Source of the DNA: Oscillospiraceae bacterium
Lineage (GTDB): Bacteria; Bacillota; Clostridia; Oscillospirales; Oscillospiraceae
Length of the DNA stretch: 64,000 bases
Direction: 5' to 3'
Assembly (NCBI GenBank): GCA_910575815.1
Contig: CAJTFN010000003.1
Span: 200,173-264,172, forward strand
A model generated the notes under the pieces. It was not told the origin of the DNA. It worked only from the letters and a program-made list of their open reading frames with translations, and did not search any database. The translations under genes were made by a program, and so were the position numbers. This document shows, piece after piece, positions 51,827 to 59,700 of this stretch. The first letter of the stretch is position 1; each line of letters starts with the position of its first letter.

Positions 51827-51852
51827 CTTCCTTTTCTTTCAAGAAAAGGAAG
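51827..51852 (-). terminator. Terminator of the YesN-type regulator
   Basis: CTTCCTTTTCTT and its complement form a stem that overlaps the regulator's stop codon. The 250-bp spacer beyond it up to the lipoprotein gene holds nothing else recognised. Confidence 0.55.
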
Positions 51853-53440
51853 AGGAGCGGAATTTGGAGGGAGATAGGCCGAAGTGGCGTTTGAAGACAT
51901 AGCTGAAATAGTTGGGGTCGCTGAAGCCCGTGGCCTCGGCGATGCGGTAGGTCTTCTCATCCGTCTCCCGGAGAAGCCGGGCCGCCTCGTCCATGCGGAC
52001 TTTTGTCACGTAAGCCGTGAAGGACATCCCCACCTCCCGCTTAAATAGGGTGGAAAAATAGGTGGGAGACAGGTGAATGTGAGAGCAGAGAGACTCCACG
52101 CTGAGCTGCTCGTCGGTGTAGTGCCCGGCGATGTAGTCCTTGGCCCGCTCCACCATCTGCCAGGTGGAGTCGCTGCGCCGCCGCCCCAGCAGCTCGTGGA
52201 GACGCTGACAGCGCTCCCCCAGCCAGCGGCCCAGCTCCTCCAGGCTGGAGAAGTCCGCCACGGACACCGCCCCGGTGAAGCGCTCGCCGAAGACCTCCTC
52301 CACCTCCACGCCGCCGGAGCGAGTCAGCCGCACCAAGCAGGTCACCACCTCCAGCAAAAAGAGGTCGCACTTGGAGAGGGACAGCCCCGCGTGGCTCAAG
52401 CGCTCCATCAGGCTCCGAACCATTTCCTCCACCTGCTCCTGAGTCCCCAGCTTGACGGCGGCCGACAGCGCCCGCTGGTCCTCCTCCTCGAAGGAGGGCG
52501 CGGCGGTGGCCTGGGGCTCCAGGTCCCCGATGTAAATCACCCGGCCTCCCCCGGCCAAAACCCGGTAGTCCAGGGCGGACCGGGCCCCGGCGGCGCTGCG
52601 GTTCAGCTCCTCCGGCCCCCGGCAGGGCAGACCGACGCCAATCGTCAGCCCCAAGCCCAGATAGCTCTGAGAGAGGCGGGAAAGGCGTTCCAGCTCCTCC
52701 AAAAGAGGGTACAGCCGGTCCTCTTCGCAAAGGCGGACCAGCAGCGCCGCCATGTCGCCATAGAGCACCACCCGCACGGTACAGTCCCGGAGGGAAAAAT
52801 GCTTGGTCAAGAAGGACTGCACAGACAATAGCAGCAGCTCATCCCTCTCCTCCTCGCCGCCGGGGCCGTCCACATGAACCAAAGCCGCGGCCCAAATTCC
52901 CCCGGGCAAATCGATCTCATACCGGGCCGCCCGGTCCCGGACCTGCTCCGGGCGAATCTGGCCGCTGAGAAGCCGGGTGTAAAACAGCTCCCGCAGCACC
53001 GGCAGACTTTCCTCGTACCGCCGGCGCAGGGTTTCCATGTCCCGGCGCTCCAGGCGCTGCCGGTCCAGCTGCTCCCGGAGCTTGCCCAGCACCTGTCCCA
53101 GTTCCGGGGCGTTGATGGGTTTTAAGATGTATTCCGACACCCCCATGCTCACGGCCTGGCGGGCATATTCAAAGTCGTCAAAGCCGGAGAAGACCACCAG
53201 CCGGGCTCCGGGGAGAGAAATCCGCAGCCGCCGGCACAGTTCCAGCCCGTCCATAAAGGGCATCTTGATATCCGTCAGCACAACGTCGGGCCGCAGCTGC
53301 TCCGCCAGCTCCAGGGCCTCCTCGCCGTTGCCCGCCTCCCCCACCAATCGGAAGCCCAGGGAGGGCCAATCGATTTTTCGGCTGATGCCGGTACGGATTT
53401 CCTCCTCGTCGTCCACCAGCAAAACCCGGTATTCCTTCAT
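51839..53440 (-). CDS. AraC-type response regulator, YesN family
   Basis: 533 aa. Receiver domain (1-125) with D10-D11, phospho-acceptor D57 in VVLTDIKMPFMDG and Lys in YILKPI; a central region (about 130-400) of GGDEF-like unknown fold; and two AraC helix-turn-helix motifs at the C terminus (LSVESLCSHIHLSPTYFSTLFKREVGMSF and YRIAEATGFSDPNYFSYVFKRHFGLSPSKF). It probably activates the adjacent mglBAC genes when its LytS-type kinase detects sugar. Confidence 0.93.
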   Translation of the reverse strand: MKEYRVLLVDDEEEIRTGISRKIDWPSLGFRLVGEAGNGEEALELAEQLRPDVVLTDIKMPFMDGLELCRRLRISLPGARLVVFSGFDDFEYARQAVSMGVSEYILKPINAPELGQVLGKLREQLDRQRLERRDMETLRRRYEESLPVLRELFYTRLLSGQIRPEQVRDRAARYEIDLPGGIWAAALVHVDGPGGEEERDELLLLSVQSFLTKHFSLRDCTVRVVLYGDMAALLVRLCEEDRLYPLLEELERLSRLSQSYLGLGLTIGVGLPCRGPEELNRSAAGARSALDYRVLAGGGRVIYIGDLEPQATAAPSFEEEDQRALSAAVKLGTQEQVEEMVRSLMERLSHAGLSLSKCDLFLLEVVTCLVRLTRSGGVEVEEVFGERFTGAVSVADFSSLEELGRWLGERCQRLHELLGRRRSDSTWQMVERAKDYIAGHYTDEQLSVESLCSHIHLSPTYFSTLFKREVGMSFTAYVTKVRMDEAARLLRETDEKTYRIAEATGFSDPNYFSYVFKRHFGLSPSKFRSSSFS

Positions 53441-53600
53441 CCGGCTTCCCCCTTTTTCATAAGCGTCTGGCCATTGAGGCTATTATACTACAGAAATTGA
53501 GATTTGGAAATAACCTTCCCAGAGAAGCAGGCCGGCCTTTTCTCCAGGGTCTCCCCTTCTCCCGGCTATCCCACGGGCCACACTGTCCCGGCGGAAGGAC

Positions 53601-53633
53601 AAAAACAGGACCCGGCGCAGCTGCGCCGGGTCC
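53601..53633 (-). terminator. Terminator of the mgl operon
   Basis: A 26-bp perfect palindrome (GGACCCGGCGCAG and complement, 53608-53633) is followed on the minus strand by TGTTTTTG. Confidence 0.85.
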
Positions 53634-53667
53634 ACGGGATTCGCCTGAAGCACGCTGGTCCAGCCTC

Positions 53668-54663
53668 TTACTTCTTGGCCAGATACTTCCGCAGGTCCAG
53701 CGCCACGGCCACGATGATGACCAGGCCCTGGGCAATGAAGGTATACGCCGGGTCCACGCGGAGGAACTGGAGGCAGATTTTCAAAACCTCAAAGACCATG
53801 ACGCCAATGAGGATGCCGCCCACCTTGCCCACGCCGCCGTTGGTGGACACGCCGCCGATGGTGCAGGCCGCGATGGCCTCCAGCTCATAGCCCAGGCCCG
53901 TGGCCGTGGACGCGCCGCCGGCCTTGGCGCCCACCAGGAAGCCGGCCACGGCATACAGGATAGACGCCAGGACGTAAATGCGGATGATGGTGGCGGGAAC
54001 GTTGACGCCGGCCACCTGGGCCGCGTTCTCGTTGCCGCCGATGGCATACATGTACTTGCCGTGGCGGGTCTTGTTATACAGAAAGAGCATGTAGACGCCC
54101 ACCAGCACGGCAAAAATCGCAAGATACGGGATGGGACCCAGGGCGCCCAGAGCCACCTGGGAGTAAGAGCTCTTGAAGCCGCCCAGAGGGTCGTTGCCGG
54201 TGATGACGGAGCAGAGGCCGTACACAATGGTCTGCATACCCAGGGTGGCGATGAAGGGGGGAACCTTCAAAAAGGCGATGACGCAGCCATTGATAGCGCC
54301 AAAGACGCACATAATCAAAACCACCAGCACCAGCGCCACCGGCCAGGGGATATCCGGCATCCAGGGCAGGGCCCGGGCGGCGTAGTCCACGCTTTGAAGC
54401 ATCATGGCGGCCAGGCAGGCGGAGAGGCCCACCTGACGGCCGGCGGACAGGTCCGTGCCCTTGGTAATCAGGCAGCCGGAGACACCGCAGGCGATGATGA
54501 ACCGGGGAGACATGTTGATGATGAGGTTCTTGAAGTTGGCGGGCTTCCAGAAGTTGTCGGCAACGAAGCCCACGAATATCGCCAGGCACAGAATCAGAAT
54601 GATAATGGCGTTGTTGGACAGGAAGTTCTTAACCGTCTTTGTGGTAATTTTTCTATTCTCCAT
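53668..54663 (-). CDS. mglC: Galactose/methyl-galactoside ABC transporter permease
   Basis: 331 aa, about nine or ten membrane helices, BPD_transp_2 family. Conserved blocks SGCLITKGTDLSAGRQVGLSA and GRHGKYMYAIGGNENAAQVAGVN, plus ACTIGGVSTNGGVGKVGGILIG, match MglC closely. Forms the channel with MglA as ATPase. 15 bp after mglA; terminator follows. Confidence 0.93.
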   Translation of the reverse strand: MENRKITTKTVKNFLSNNAIIILILCLAIFVGFVADNFWKPANFKNLIINMSPRFIIACGVSGCLITKGTDLSAGRQVGLSACLAAMMLQSVDYAARALPWMPDIPWPVALVLVVLIMCVFGAINGCVIAFLKVPPFIATLGMQTIVYGLCSVITGNDPLGGFKSSYSQVALGALGPIPYLAIFAVLVGVYMLFLYNKTRHGKYMYAIGGNENAAQVAGVNVPATIIRIYVLASILYAVAGFLVGAKAGGASTATGLGYELEAIAACTIGGVSTNGGVGKVGGILIGVMVFEVLKICLQFLRVDPAYTFIAQGLVIIVAVALDLRKYLAKK

Positions 54664-54677
54664 GGTTTCTCTCCTCC

Positions 54678-56186
54678 TTATTCAAACTGGGTGGCCAGGG
54701 CCATGATGTTCTCCTGATTGGCTTCCTTGCCGTCGATGAAGCCGGTGACCCGGCCGTCGCACATGACCATAATCCGGTCAGACATGCCGATGAGCTCGCT
54801 CATCTCCGAGGAGATCATGATGACGCTTTTGCCCTGCTTCGCCAGTTCCGCGATGATGCAGTAAATCTCGTATTTCGCGCCCACGTCGATGCCCCGGGTG
54901 GGCTCGTCCAGAATGAACACATCCGGGTTGTTGGCCAGCCACCGGCTGATGAGCACCTTCTGCTGGTTGCCGCCGGAGAGAGACTGGATCAGCGTCTTGG
55001 ACGAGGGAGTCTTGATGGAGAGCTTGGCCACGTTGTCCCGCACCAACTGTTCAATCTTCCCATCGTCCAGCATGAAGCCGCCGATGAGGTACTGATTCAA
55101 GGAGGCGATGGACACGTTGTCCGCGATGGAGAGGACGCCCAGGATACCCGTGGCCCGGCGGTCCTCCGTCAGCATGGCAATGCCGCTGTCAATGGCCTGC
55201 TTGGGCTGGTTGATCTTCAGCTCCTTACCCTTGTAGGTAATCCTGCCCGCGCTGTGGCAGCGGAGGCCGAAGAGGCCCTCCATCAGCTCCGTGCGCTGGG
55301 CGCCTACCAGGCCCGCGACGCCCAGAATCTCGCCCTTGCGGACCTGGAAGCTGGCGTGGCGGAAGCTCTTGGGATTGATGGAGGTGAAATCCTCCACCTC
55401 GAAGACCACCTCCCCAGGGACGTTGCTCCGGGGTGGGTAGAGATTGGAGAGTTCCCGGCCCACCATCTTGGTAATGATGAAGTCAGTGGTAAGGCCCTTG
55501 GCGTCCCAGGTGCCGATGTACTGGCCGTCCCGCATGATGGTGACCTCGTCGCTGATGCGGAGAATCTCGTCCATCTTGTGGGAGATGTAGACAATGGAGA
55601 CGCCCTTTTGCCGCAGCTCGTTGACGATGGTGAACAGGGCCTCCACCTCCGCCGCCGTCAGGGAGGACGTGGGCTCGTCCAGGATCAGCACCTTACAGTC
55701 GGCGGACACGGCCTTGGCAATCTCCACCAGCTGCATCTGGGAGACGCTGAGGGTACCCAGCTTGGCCTTGGGGTCGTAGTTCAGGTGTACTTCCTTCAAA
55801 ACCACCGCCGCGTCCTGATACATTTTCTCGTGATCCACGGTGACGAAGGGCCCGACGCGCTTGGTTGGATAGCGGCCCACATAGATGTTCTCGCCGATGC
55901 TCCGCTCCGGGATGGGCTGGAGCTCCTGGTGCACCATGGCGATGCCCCGGTTCAGCGCGTCCAGGGGGCCCTTGATCTGAACCTTCTGCCCCTCGTAGAC
56001 AACCTCGCCCTCGTCCATGTGGTAAATGCCGAACATGCACTTCATCAGCGTGGACTTCCCCGCGCCGTTTTCTCCCATCAGCGCGTGAACAGTGCCGGGG
56101 CGGAGCTTGAGCTGTGCGTGATTCAGGGCCTTGACGCCGGGGAAGGTCTTGACCACGTCACGCATTTCCAAACGATATTCTGACAA
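54678..56186 (-). CDS. mglA: Galactose/methyl-galactoside ABC transporter ATP-binding protein
   Basis: 502 aa, two ABC domains. The start is a TTG at 56186 (GGGGGG about eight bases upstream); the next ATG would remove conserved residues. N-terminal domain: Walker A GENGAGKST, signature LSVSQMQLVEIAKA, Walker B KVLILDEPTSSL. C-terminal domain: degenerate Walker A GLVGAQRTELMEG as usual in this family, signature LSGGNQQKVLISRWL, Walker B VFILDEPTRGIDVGAK. Energises uptake of galactose or glucose through MglC. Confidence 0.94.
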   Translation of the reverse strand: MSEYRLEMRDVVKTFPGVKALNHAQLKLRPGTVHALMGENGAGKSTLMKCMFGIYHMDEGEVVYEGQKVQIKGPLDALNRGIAMVHQELQPIPERSIGENIYVGRYPTKRVGPFVTVDHEKMYQDAAVVLKEVHLNYDPKAKLGTLSVSQMQLVEIAKAVSADCKVLILDEPTSSLTAAEVEALFTIVNELRQKGVSIVYISHKMDEILRISDEVTIMRDGQYIGTWDAKGLTTDFIITKMVGRELSNLYPPRSNVPGEVVFEVEDFTSINPKSFRHASFQVRKGEILGVAGLVGAQRTELMEGLFGLRCHSAGRITYKGKELKINQPKQAIDSGIAMLTEDRRATGILGVLSIADNVSIASLNQYLIGGFMLDDGKIEQLVRDNVAKLSIKTPSSKTLIQSLSGGNQQKVLISRWLANNPDVFILDEPTRGIDVGAKYEIYCIIAELAKQGKSVIMISSEMSELIGMSDRIMVMCDGRVTGFIDGKEANQENIMALATQFE

Positions 56187-56213
56187 TTTACTGTCCCCCC
56201 TTGTTCATGTTGC

Positions 56214-56295
56214 CTTTTCCATAACCGGCAAAGAACCGGAAACCAGCTTCGCCGGCTATGGAAAAGAGGGGCGCGTGCGCTTCGGCACGCGCCCC
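56214..56295 (-). terminator. Double hairpin in the mglB-mglA spacer
   Basis: A perfect 11-bp GC stem (56268-56278 with 56285-56295) ends on the minus strand in TCTTTTCC, and a second stem CTTTTCCATAACCGGC (56214-56229 with 56251-56266) follows. Together they probably attenuate read-through so that the binding protein is made in excess over the ATPase and permease. Confidence 0.65.
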
Positions 56296-56331
56296 TGTCA
56301 GACGTTTTCGCGTTATGTTGATGAACTTGGA

Positions 56332-57399
56332 TTACTTCATGAAGTCGCCCACGTTGTCGGGAGTGACCTTCACGTAGTCAACGTACACGCTCTGCTCGTT
56401 GGCGGCATAGGTGGCGCCGCCCAGCAGCTTCTCCATCTCGGCCACAGCGCCGGCGGCCTGACCCTCGGCGTCGTTGAGCACGGTGCCGGTCATGTTGCCG
56501 TTGCTGACCTCGTTCAGGGCCGCGTCCAGAGCGTCCACGCCCACGAGATAGATGTCCTCATTGACCTTGCGGTTGGCAGCCTGGATGGCCTGGAGAGCGC
56601 CGATGGCCATGTCGTCGTTGTTGCAGAAGACGACCTCGATCTTGTCGCCGAACTGAGCCAGGTCGTTGGCGCAGATGGTCTGGCCCTTCTCACGGTCCCA
56701 ATCGCCCCGGGTCAGGTTCAGCTCCTCGACTTCCATGCCGGCGTCGGTCAGAGCCTTGACGGAGAACTCGGTGCGGTACTGAGCGTCCACGTTCTCGGGG
56801 TCGCCCTGGATCATGATGTAGGAGACCTTGCCGTCGCCGTTGATGTCGCCCTTGTTGGGGGTGTCGAGAATCAGCTCGCCCTGCATGGTGCCGGACTGGC
56901 GGGCGTCGCAGCCGACGTAGACCAGCTTGTCATAGGCGGCCATCTGCTCAGCGGTGGGCTCACGGTTGATGAGGACGGTGGGGATGCCCGCGTCCTTCAC
57001 GGTGGCGATGATGGTGTCGGCGGCAGAGGTCATAACGGGGTTGATGATCAGAGCGTCCACACCCTGGGTGATGAAGGTGTTGATCTGCTCGTTCTGCTTG
57101 GCCTGGTCGTTGTTGCCGTCCACGACGGTGACCTCAAAGCCCTTCTCCTTCAGCATCTTCTCCAGGGCGTTGCGGTAGGTGGTCATGAACGCGTCGTCGA
57201 ACTTGTAGATGCAAACGCCGATGTTGCCGCCGGCGGCGGGCTCTTCGGGAGCCTCAGGGGTCTCCTCAGGGGTGTTGGCGGGTTCCTGGGTCTGCTGGTC
57301 GCCGCCGGTGGTGTCCGCGGGCTTGTCACCGCCGCCGCAGGCGGTCAGCGTGGCCAGCATCAGAATCGCGGCAAGAAGCAAGGCAAACGTCTTTTTCAT
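56332..57399 (-). CDS. mglB: Galactose/glucose ABC transporter substrate-binding lipoprotein
   Basis: 355 aa from the minus-strand ATG at 57399 (GGAGG seven bases upstream; an ATG directly before it is possible). Lipobox LATLTACGGG near residue 21, then a Thr/Pro/Glu linker. Binding domain: IGVCIYKFDDAFMTTYRNALEKM, VDALIINPVMTSAADTII, VLINREP, the calcium loop DINGDGKVSY, VFCNNDDMAIGALQAI and LVGVDALDAAL. These residues match galactose/glucose-binding MglB. First gene of mglBAC. Confidence 0.94.
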   Translation of the reverse strand: MKKTFALLLAAILMLATLTACGGGDKPADTTGGDQQTQEPANTPEETPEAPEEPAAGGNIGVCIYKFDDAFMTTYRNALEKMLKEKGFEVTVVDGNNDQAKQNEQINTFITQGVDALIINPVMTSAADTIIATVKDAGIPTVLINREPTAEQMAAYDKLVYVGCDARQSGTMQGELILDTPNKGDINGDGKVSYIMIQGDPENVDAQYRTEFSVKALTDAGMEVEELNLTRGDWDREKGQTICANDLAQFGDKIEVVFCNNDDMAIGALQAIQAANRKVNEDIYLVGVDALDAALNEVSNGNMTGTVLNDAEGQAAGAVAEMEKLLGGATYAANEQSVYVDYVKVTPDNVGDFMK

Positions 57400-57553
57400 C
57401 ATAGTTCCTCCAATCGAAATTTCGTGGTTCAAGGCTGTCCCTCAAATCACGCCTATCATTTTAAAGGGACGACGGGGAAAAAACGATAGAAAATTCTTGG
57501 AAGTTTTATAAAAAAACTCCGCTCTTTCGAAAGCCCCTCCCGGAGCCGGAAAG

Positions 57554-57591
57554 AAAAAACGCCCCGCCGTCCTCAAAGGGACAGCGGGGCG
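57554..57591 (-). terminator. Terminator of the HPr-like gene
   Basis: A 13-bp stem (57560-57572 with 57579-57591, one wobble pair) is followed on the minus strand by GTTTTTTC. It separates the HPr-like gene from mglB. Confidence 0.85.
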
Positions 57592-57599
57592 CCGGGGAC

Positions 57600-57821
57600 T
57601 CAGGACATTTTCCGGACCAGACGGTTGAGGGCCTTGGGGTCCACCTCGTCCTCCGTCACCACCTTGGCCTGCTGGCCAACCAGGGAATAGAGGCTCAGCA
57701 GGGACCGGGCGTCCAGCATCACCGTCTCGGTGGACAGCCAGACCTCATACGGGGCCTCGCAGGCCAGCTGGTTAATGCGCTGGATCTGTTCCTTGTTCTT
57801 TATATCAATTACTCTCGTCAT
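57600..57821 (-). CDS. HPr-like domain protein without the active-site histidine
   Basis: 73 aa from the minus-strand ATG at 57821 (AGGAGG upstream). Size and pattern fit an HPr fold: LDARSLLSLYSLVGQQAKVV corresponds to the region around HPr Ser46, and VTEDEVDPKALNRLVRKM to the last helix. The position of the phosphorylatable His (GIHARPA in true HPr) has no histidine, so it cannot carry phosphate from enzyme I. It may regulate or bind partners. It has its own strong promoter and terminator next to mglB. Confidence 0.7.
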   Translation of the reverse strand: MTRVIDIKNKEQIQRINQLACEAPYEVWLSTETVMLDARSLLSLYSLVGQQAKVVTEDEVDPKALNRLVRKMS

Positions 57822-57980
57822 CGAAATATACCTCCTGATTCGAAATCCGGCGTCATAGGCCGGCACATATGGCCGCTTGCGCGGCCCTTCGCGCCTCTGC
57901 GCCTGTGGGAACAGCGGGTCTCTCCCTCTCCTCCCCTGTGCCGGCTATAAACTCGTGGGTGTGAGATTCCCATTGGAATC
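57822..57980 (-). ncRNA. Structured 5' leader of the HPr-like gene (candidate cis-regulatory RNA)
   Basis: About 158 nt between the promoter and start codon. A long-range stem closes it (57855-57867 with 57937-57948, 12 pairs with one bulge). Inside is a perfect hairpin GGCCGC-GCAA-GCGGCC (57886-57871 read on the minus strand) with a GNRA loop, and short GC stems. No poly-U follows, so control would act on translation. I cannot match it to a known riboswitch class. Confidence 0.4.
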
Positions 57981-57986
57981 AGCCAC

Positions 57987-58015
57987 ATTGTAACAGGAGA
58001 GGCAAGGAATGTCAA
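57987..58015 (-). promoter_or_regulatory. SigA promoter of the HPr-like gene
   Basis: On the minus strand TTGACA (58015-58010), 17-bp spacer, TACAAT (57992-57987), one base from consensus. Confidence 0.8.
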
Positions 58016-58120
58016 CCCTCGTTTTTGTTAGAATCGCACAATTGATCGTTTCAATATTTGTGCAATACATAAAATCTCTGCCAGCCGCGTCCTTCCCCGT
58101 CTCCCTCCAAAGGTCTGTGG

Positions 58121-58267
58121 TTACAGGTCATCCGCGTCCTGAACCGGAATCTCGTTGGGGTCCAACGGCTGTCCGGTCCAGCTCCCCAGGGGGTCCGTCT
58201 TCGCGGCGGTGAATTGAGACATCTCCTTTGCCTTTTCCATGGGTTTTTCCTCCGGGCGGCGTTTCAT
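58121..58267 (-). CDS. 48-aa protein ending PVQDADDL
   Basis: Minus-strand ATG at 58267 with AGGAGG seven bases upstream, 48 codons, TAA stop. Basic N terminus (MKRRPEEKPMEKAKEM) and a C-terminal half DPLGSWTGQPLDPNEIPVQ followed by DADDL. I recall a family of tiny Firmicute proteins with a similar DxxGSYTGxP...PVQDADDL pattern and no known function. Probably a real conserved small gene. Confidence 0.75.
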   Translation of the reverse strand: MKRRPEEKPMEKAKEMSQFTAAKTDPLGSWTGQPLDPNEIPVQDADDL

Positions 58268-58306
58268 GGTCGCTCCTCCTTATTATAATAATAGGATTTG
58301 GGATGC

Positions 58307-58395
58307 CCAGGCCCTGTTTGCGTATTGGCGGAACACCCAATTCCAGGGCTGCTTTCGCCGGTTGGGTGTTCCGTCAAGCTTCAAACAGGGTCTGG
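58307..58395. repeat. 89-bp imperfect palindrome
   Basis: Outer arms CCAGGCCCTGTTTG / CAAACAGGGTCTGG (13 of 14 pair) and inner arms GGCGGAACACCCAA / TTGGGTGTTCCGTC (13 of 14 pair) nest around a 21-base centre. It lies between the 48-aa gene and the radC promoter and codes for nothing. Its arms resemble transposon ends (CCTGTTTG; compare AGCCTGTTT at 5031). Confidence 0.75.
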
Positions 58396-58514
58396 TCCCG
58401 GTTTTAGTATTTCCTATCGCCCACGCTTCTCCCCGTCAATTTATGGGAAACAGGCCCGGCGTCAGAATCGAAGAGCAAAACGCGCGGCAAAGCGTTTCCC
58501 TCTCCCCCAAAAGA

Positions 58515-58543
58515 TTGACTCCACCCCAAAAATATGCTATGAT
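58515..58543 (+). promoter_or_regulatory. SigA promoter of radC
   Basis: TTGACT (58515-58520), 17-bp spacer with extended -10 TGC, TATGAT (58538-58543). Confidence 0.75.
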
Positions 58544-58610
58544 ACCCTCTAAATATCGAGGTAAAACTTCTTCATCCTCAGCGAAAGCGTCCACTTCGGA
58601 GGTGATGTGC

Positions 58611-59285
58611 ATGGGCGTTCACGACCAACGCCGCCAGCGCATGCGGCAGCGCTTTCTGGAGAGCGGTCTCAAGGGCTTTGCGGACCACGAGGTATTGGAG
58701 CTGCTGTTATACTACGCCATTCCCCGGCGGGACACGAACCCCATGGCTCACGCCCTCGTCGACCGTTTCGGCAATCTGAGTGGCGTGCTCAACGCCCCTT
58801 TGGATATTTTGAAGCAGGTGGACGGCGTCGGCGAAAACGCGGCCATACTGCTCCGGCTGGTGGCGCTGGCGTCTCAGCGGGCGGACTTGGCCGCGGCGGA
58901 GCGGGACATGATTCTGGACAACACCCGGAGCATCGGGGCCTATCTTCTGCGACTCTTCGCCCAGGAGCGAAACGAGGCGGTATACGAGCTCTGCATGGAC
59001 CGAAAGGGCAAACTGCTGGTTTGCAAGCGTTTGGGCGAGGGAAGCGCCTCCGGCGTCAATTTGGATGTTCGGAAGCTGGTGGAATACGCGCTGCTGAGTT
59101 CGGCCACGTACGTTGTGCTTGCCCACAATCATCCCAGCGGGGTTGCGCTGCCCTCCACGGACGATCATACGGCGACGGAGAGGGCCAGGGTGGCCCTCGC
59201 GGCCATTCAGGTTGAATTGAAGGACCATATTATTGTCGCGGATGGGGATTTTGTTTCCTTCTCGGAATCGGGGTATTTTGCTTGA
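58611..59285 (+). CDS. radC: RadC-family JAMM/MPN+ protein
   Basis: 224 aa from ATG 58611 (CGGAGGTG eight bases upstream; the ATG at 58605 is too close). N-terminal UPF0758 helix-hairpin-helix region (ADHEVLELLLYYAIPRRDTNPMAHALVDRFGNL, VDGVGENAAILLRLV) and C-terminal MPN+ metalloprotease-like domain with HNHPSGVALPSTDD. Despite the name its role in repair is doubtful. It has its own promoter. Confidence 0.92.
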   Translation: MGVHDQRRQRMRQRFLESGLKGFADHEVLELLLYYAIPRRDTNPMAHALVDRFGNLSGVLNAPLDILKQVDGVGENAAILLRLVALASQRADLAAAERDMILDNTRSIGAYLLRLFAQERNEAVYELCMDRKGKLLVCKRLGEGSASGVNLDVRKLVEYALLSSATYVVLAHNHPSGVALPSTDDHTATERARVALAAIQVELKDHIIVADGDFVSFSESGYFA

Positions 59286-59287
59286 TT

Positions 59288-59315
59288 CCCCCTTGCCAGG
59301 GGAGGGGGCTTTTTC
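59288..59315 (+). terminator. Terminator after radC
   Basis: C-run/G-run stem directly after the stop codon, followed by CTTTTTCTC. Confidence 0.5.
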
Positions 59316-59374
59316 TCGCCCTAACGGGCGGGGGGATTTCAGCCATGAAGATGGCTGGTCCTTTGCACCCCCCA

Positions 59375-59408
59375 TTTTCTCTTTTTCTTCCAGTAGAAAA
59401 AGAGAAAA
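59375..59408. terminator. A/T-rich inverted repeat
   Basis: Perfect 14-bp arms TTTTCTCTTTTTCT / AGAAAAAGAGAAAA around a six-base loop. Possibly a secondary terminator; function uncertain. Confidence 0.4.
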
Positions 59409-59686
59409 CGGGCCGTGCACGGTCCAAAAGAGAAAAAGAAGTACGGGGATTACGATACGGGGGCGCGCCTGAATGACTGGATGAAGACAGGAATGATTTC
59501 TCACGCGGCGTAGTCATACGGGGGCTGGTGCTTGTCGACTTGGCGTATTCCTCTTTCCGCTGTCGCTGGCCTGGTCATCGAATCGGCCAGGATCCCGTGG
59601 CCTCTGGTCCTTCGATGGCCTATTTTTACTAGGACATGTCCCTTCTCCTATTCCTCAAAATCCCCTCGGAACTTGAAAAAATATAT
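59409..59686. other. Gene-free spacer radC-uvrB
   Basis: About 280 bp, lower coding potential than the surroundings, no ribosome site followed by a credible frame. Nothing recognised apart from the uvrB regulatory region that follows. Confidence 0.4.
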
Positions 59687-59700
59687 CGAACAAATGTTGT
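59687..59700 (+). promoter_or_regulatory. LexA/DinR box upstream of uvrB
   Basis: CGAACAAATGTTGT matches the Firmicute SOS box CGAACATATGTTCG at 11 of 14 positions and overlaps the start of the putative -35 element. Confidence 0.6.

Noticed and set aside
56131..57489. 452-codon plus-strand frame opposite mglB
   Set aside because: Shadow; mglB on the minus strand has lipobox, calcium loop and family motifs.
59375..59408. A/T-rich inverted repeat as a mobile-element end
   Set aside because: It is a single hairpin without flanking duplication; a terminator-like structure is the simpler reading.
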